Below are positions 33,910 through 35,258 of a stretch of 35,258 nt of DNA, in pieces (position 1 is the first letter of the stretch; every line of letters starts with the position of its first letter). Both the position numbers and the translations under genes were made by a program. The stretch covers positions 1 to 35,258 of the forward strand of contig JAGNEZ010000061.1 in assembly GCA_018003015.1 (NCBI GenBank), in the 5' to 3' direction. Below the pieces are notes generated by a model, which worked only from the letters and a program-made list of their open reading frames with translations, did no database searches and was not told the DNA's origin. Source of the DNA: Phycisphaerae bacterium. GTDB taxonomy: Bacteria > Planctomycetota > Phycisphaerae > UBA1845 > PWPN01.

Positions 33910-34545
33910 GTGAACGTGCTCATCTCGGCCGGTCCGACTCGCGAGTACTTCGACTCGGTACGCTTCATCTCCAACGCGTCATCGGGAAAGATGGGCTACG
34001 CCATCGCCGGCGCGGCGGCCAGACGAGGCCACCGGGTCACACTGGTAAGCGGGCCGGCGACGATCCATGCCCCCAAAGGCGTCAAGGTCGTCCGCGTCGT
34101 GACTGCCGCCGACATGGCCCGGGCCTGCAAGCAGGCGTTCAAGACCGCCGACGTCGCGGTCATGACGGCAGCCGTCTCCGATTACCGCCCCGCGACTCGG
34201 GCAGGCCGCAAGATCCCCAAGCCAAAGAAGGTCATGCGCGTCCGACTCGAGCCGACCGAAGACATCGCCGCCGCACTCGGCAGTCGCAAGGGAAACCGAC
34301 TGCTGGTCGGCTTTGCGATGGAGGACCACGGAGGCTACGCCAAGGCCCGGCGCAAGTACCAAAAGAAGAACTGCGATCTGATCGTGCTCAACGGCCCCGA
34401 GAACCTCGGAGCAGACCACGCACGAGTCGAGCTCTACACCACCCGCCAGGGTTGGTCGCGCCCGATCCAGGGCACCAAAGCCCAAATCGCCCGCCGGCTT
34501 GTCCTGGCCATCGAGCGCCTCGCGACCCGTCCGGCAGACGTGTAG
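33910..34545 (+). CDS. coaB: Phosphopantothenate-cysteine ligase (separate CoaB)
   Basis: A 211-residue enzyme that joins cysteine to phosphopantothenate using a nucleotide triphosphate, the step before CoaC. The signature ISAGPTREYFDSVRFISNAS, then SGKMGYAIA, and the AAVSDYRP segment are present, followed by the lysine-rich KIPKPKK loop expected near the active site and VGFAMEDH. It starts with GTG at 33910, as the frame opens with LISAGPTRE at the usual distance. It probably works with CoaC as a two-protein replacement for the fused CoaBC. Confidence 0.93.
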   Translation: MNVLISAGPTREYFDSVRFISNASSGKMGYAIAGAAARRGHRVTLVSGPATIHAPKGVKVVRVVTAADMARACKQAFKTADVAVMTAAVSDYRPATRAGRKIPKPKKVMRVRLEPTEDIAAALGSRKGNRLLVGFAMEDHGGYAKARRKYQKKNCDLIVLNGPENLGADHARVELYTTRQGWSRPIQGTKAQIARRLVLAIERLATRPADV

Positions 34546-34658
34546 CGTGCGAATCATCCCCCCGCCGGTCTCACCCGCTATCGGGCGCTTCTCACCCTGT
34601 GCAAGAGGCGTTATCCTCTCCGTCGCGGCACCTGTCGCCGCCTGGAGATCAACCGCCC

Positions 34659-35258
34659 ATGCTCAGCCTGCTTGACGCCATCCGCCAGCAGATCGGCTAC
34701 ATGGTCAGTCTGCCCGAACGAACCATCCGCTCCCTTGCGGCTGTCGTCGGAGGGACGACGTCGCTACTGACCGAAACCCTCTTTCCCGAGGCACTCCGCG
34801 GCACGACAATGTACCGGATATTCCTCGGCGACACGCAGCGGTTCCTGATCGAGAAGATCGCCCGGATCGAAAAAGAGACCAAGACCGCCGCGGGTGAAGC
34901 GGCCGACCCGGCGTTCGTGCAGAAGAAACTCGTGGGCGGGGCACTTGAGACCGCCGGCCTGTTCGCCATGCACTTCTCACCGTTGTGGGTCTTCGCCATC
35001 GCCGGCGACGCCGCTGCGGGCAGCAGCGTCTTCCTCGACCGGTTGGTGCAACAACTCAAGAGCAACGGCGTCATCCCGCTCGACGCGAGCATCTCCGGCC
35101 TGACCGACCTGTTGGCCGCCGTGCAGACAACCGCCAGCCAGAGCGCTTCCGCAATCGACACCCCACCGTTGTCCCGCGACGAACTCGGCAAGCTGGCCTC
35201 GGACATGACCGCCAACTACGGTCGCATGTTCACCGGCGTGACCGACCTGGCCCCACGC
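34659..35258 (+). CDS. Unrecognised protein, 3' end outside the window
   Basis: An open frame of 200 codons from an ATG at 34659 runs to the window end without a stop. It begins MLSLLDAIRQQIGYMVSLPE, then RTIRSLAAVVGGTTSLLTET, and contains TMYRIFLGDTQRFLIEKIAR, AGLFAMHFSPLWVFAIAGDA and a later helical region ending VTDLAP. GC-rich third positions and a TGGAG about 11 bases upstream support it as a real gene. It has no signal peptide; the segment GLFAMHFSPLWVFAIAG might lie in or on the membrane. It is 113 bases after coaB. I do not recognise the family. Confidence 0.7.
   Translation, partial: MLSLLDAIRQQIGYMVSLPERTIRSLAAVVGGTTSLLTETLFPEALRGTTMYRIFLGDTQRFLIEKIARIEKETKTAAGEAADPAFVQKKLVGGALETAGLFAMHFSPLWVFAIAGDAAAGSSVFLDRLVQQLKSNGVIPLDASISGLTDLLAAVQTTASQSASAIDTPPLSRDELGKLASDMTANYGRMFTGVTDLAPR

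Noticed and set aside
1-35258. tRNA, rRNA, CRISPR, transposon, phage or defence genes
   Set aside because: None was recognised on reading both strands; a tRNAscan, CRISPR finder or profile search was not possible here.

Overview
The window looks like chromosome from a high-GC planctomycete, probably of the Phycisphaerae or a close relative. I infer this from three things visible in the sequence: large secreted multidomain proteins carrying a paired calcium-loop (dockerin-like) module of the form DxDxDGDVDxxD...C, a 'GFTLIE' pseudopilin of the planctomycete type, and a PEP-CTERM protein. No rRNA, tRNA, CRISPR array, transposase or phage gene was recognised.

The window has two parts. Positions 1 to about 27.9 kb form an accessory region of exported proteins on both strands. 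In order: a 1495-residue esterase/beta-propeller mosaic (167-4654, +); a Tat-exported lipoprotein metallo-beta-lactamase-fold hydrolase (5188-6714, -); a GH17-type glucanase lipoprotein (7041-8879, +); a formylglycine sulfatase (9269-10810, +) convergent with a lyase-like toroid protein (10922-13444, -); a BACON/concanavalin protein with the dockerin-like tag (13888-16212, -); a pseudopilin (16306-17145, -); a PEP-CTERM protein (17818-18543, -); a GxGYxYP-family protein (19062-20756, -); a repeat protein with an internal dockerin-like module (21634-23877, +); a secreted protein with two headless pseudopilin-like modules (24391-25839, +); and a beta-propeller/discoidin-like protein (26118-27878, +). 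Together they suggest capture and breakdown of external, partly sulfated polysaccharide. Most genes here have their own ribosome-binding site and wide spacing, so they are probably separate transcription units.

Several gaps in this part hold decayed 3' ends of genes: 4858-5187, 13542-13682, 13715-13850 and 20997-21184. One of these, a pseudopilin tail, is an 83% identical copy of the 3' end of the intact pseudopilin gene 2.8 kb away.

From 28.1 kb to the end the window is a compact plus-strand housekeeping cluster: a Gfo/Idh-like protein lacking its catalytic motifs, pheA, tpiA, secG, yicC, gmk, rpoZ, separate coaC and coaB, and an unrecognised gene cut by the window end. The genes yicC-gmk-rpoZ-coaC are joined by 4- to 11-base overlaps, which points to one translationally coupled operon. 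The order gmk-rpoZ-coaBC is widely conserved in bacteria.

I did not find a defence system or an obvious new enzyme pathway. The most unusual items are the four-cysteine dockerin-like tag shared by four proteins, the pseudopilin-like modules used as secreted cargo, the Gfo/Idh pseudoenzyme and the field of decayed gene tails.
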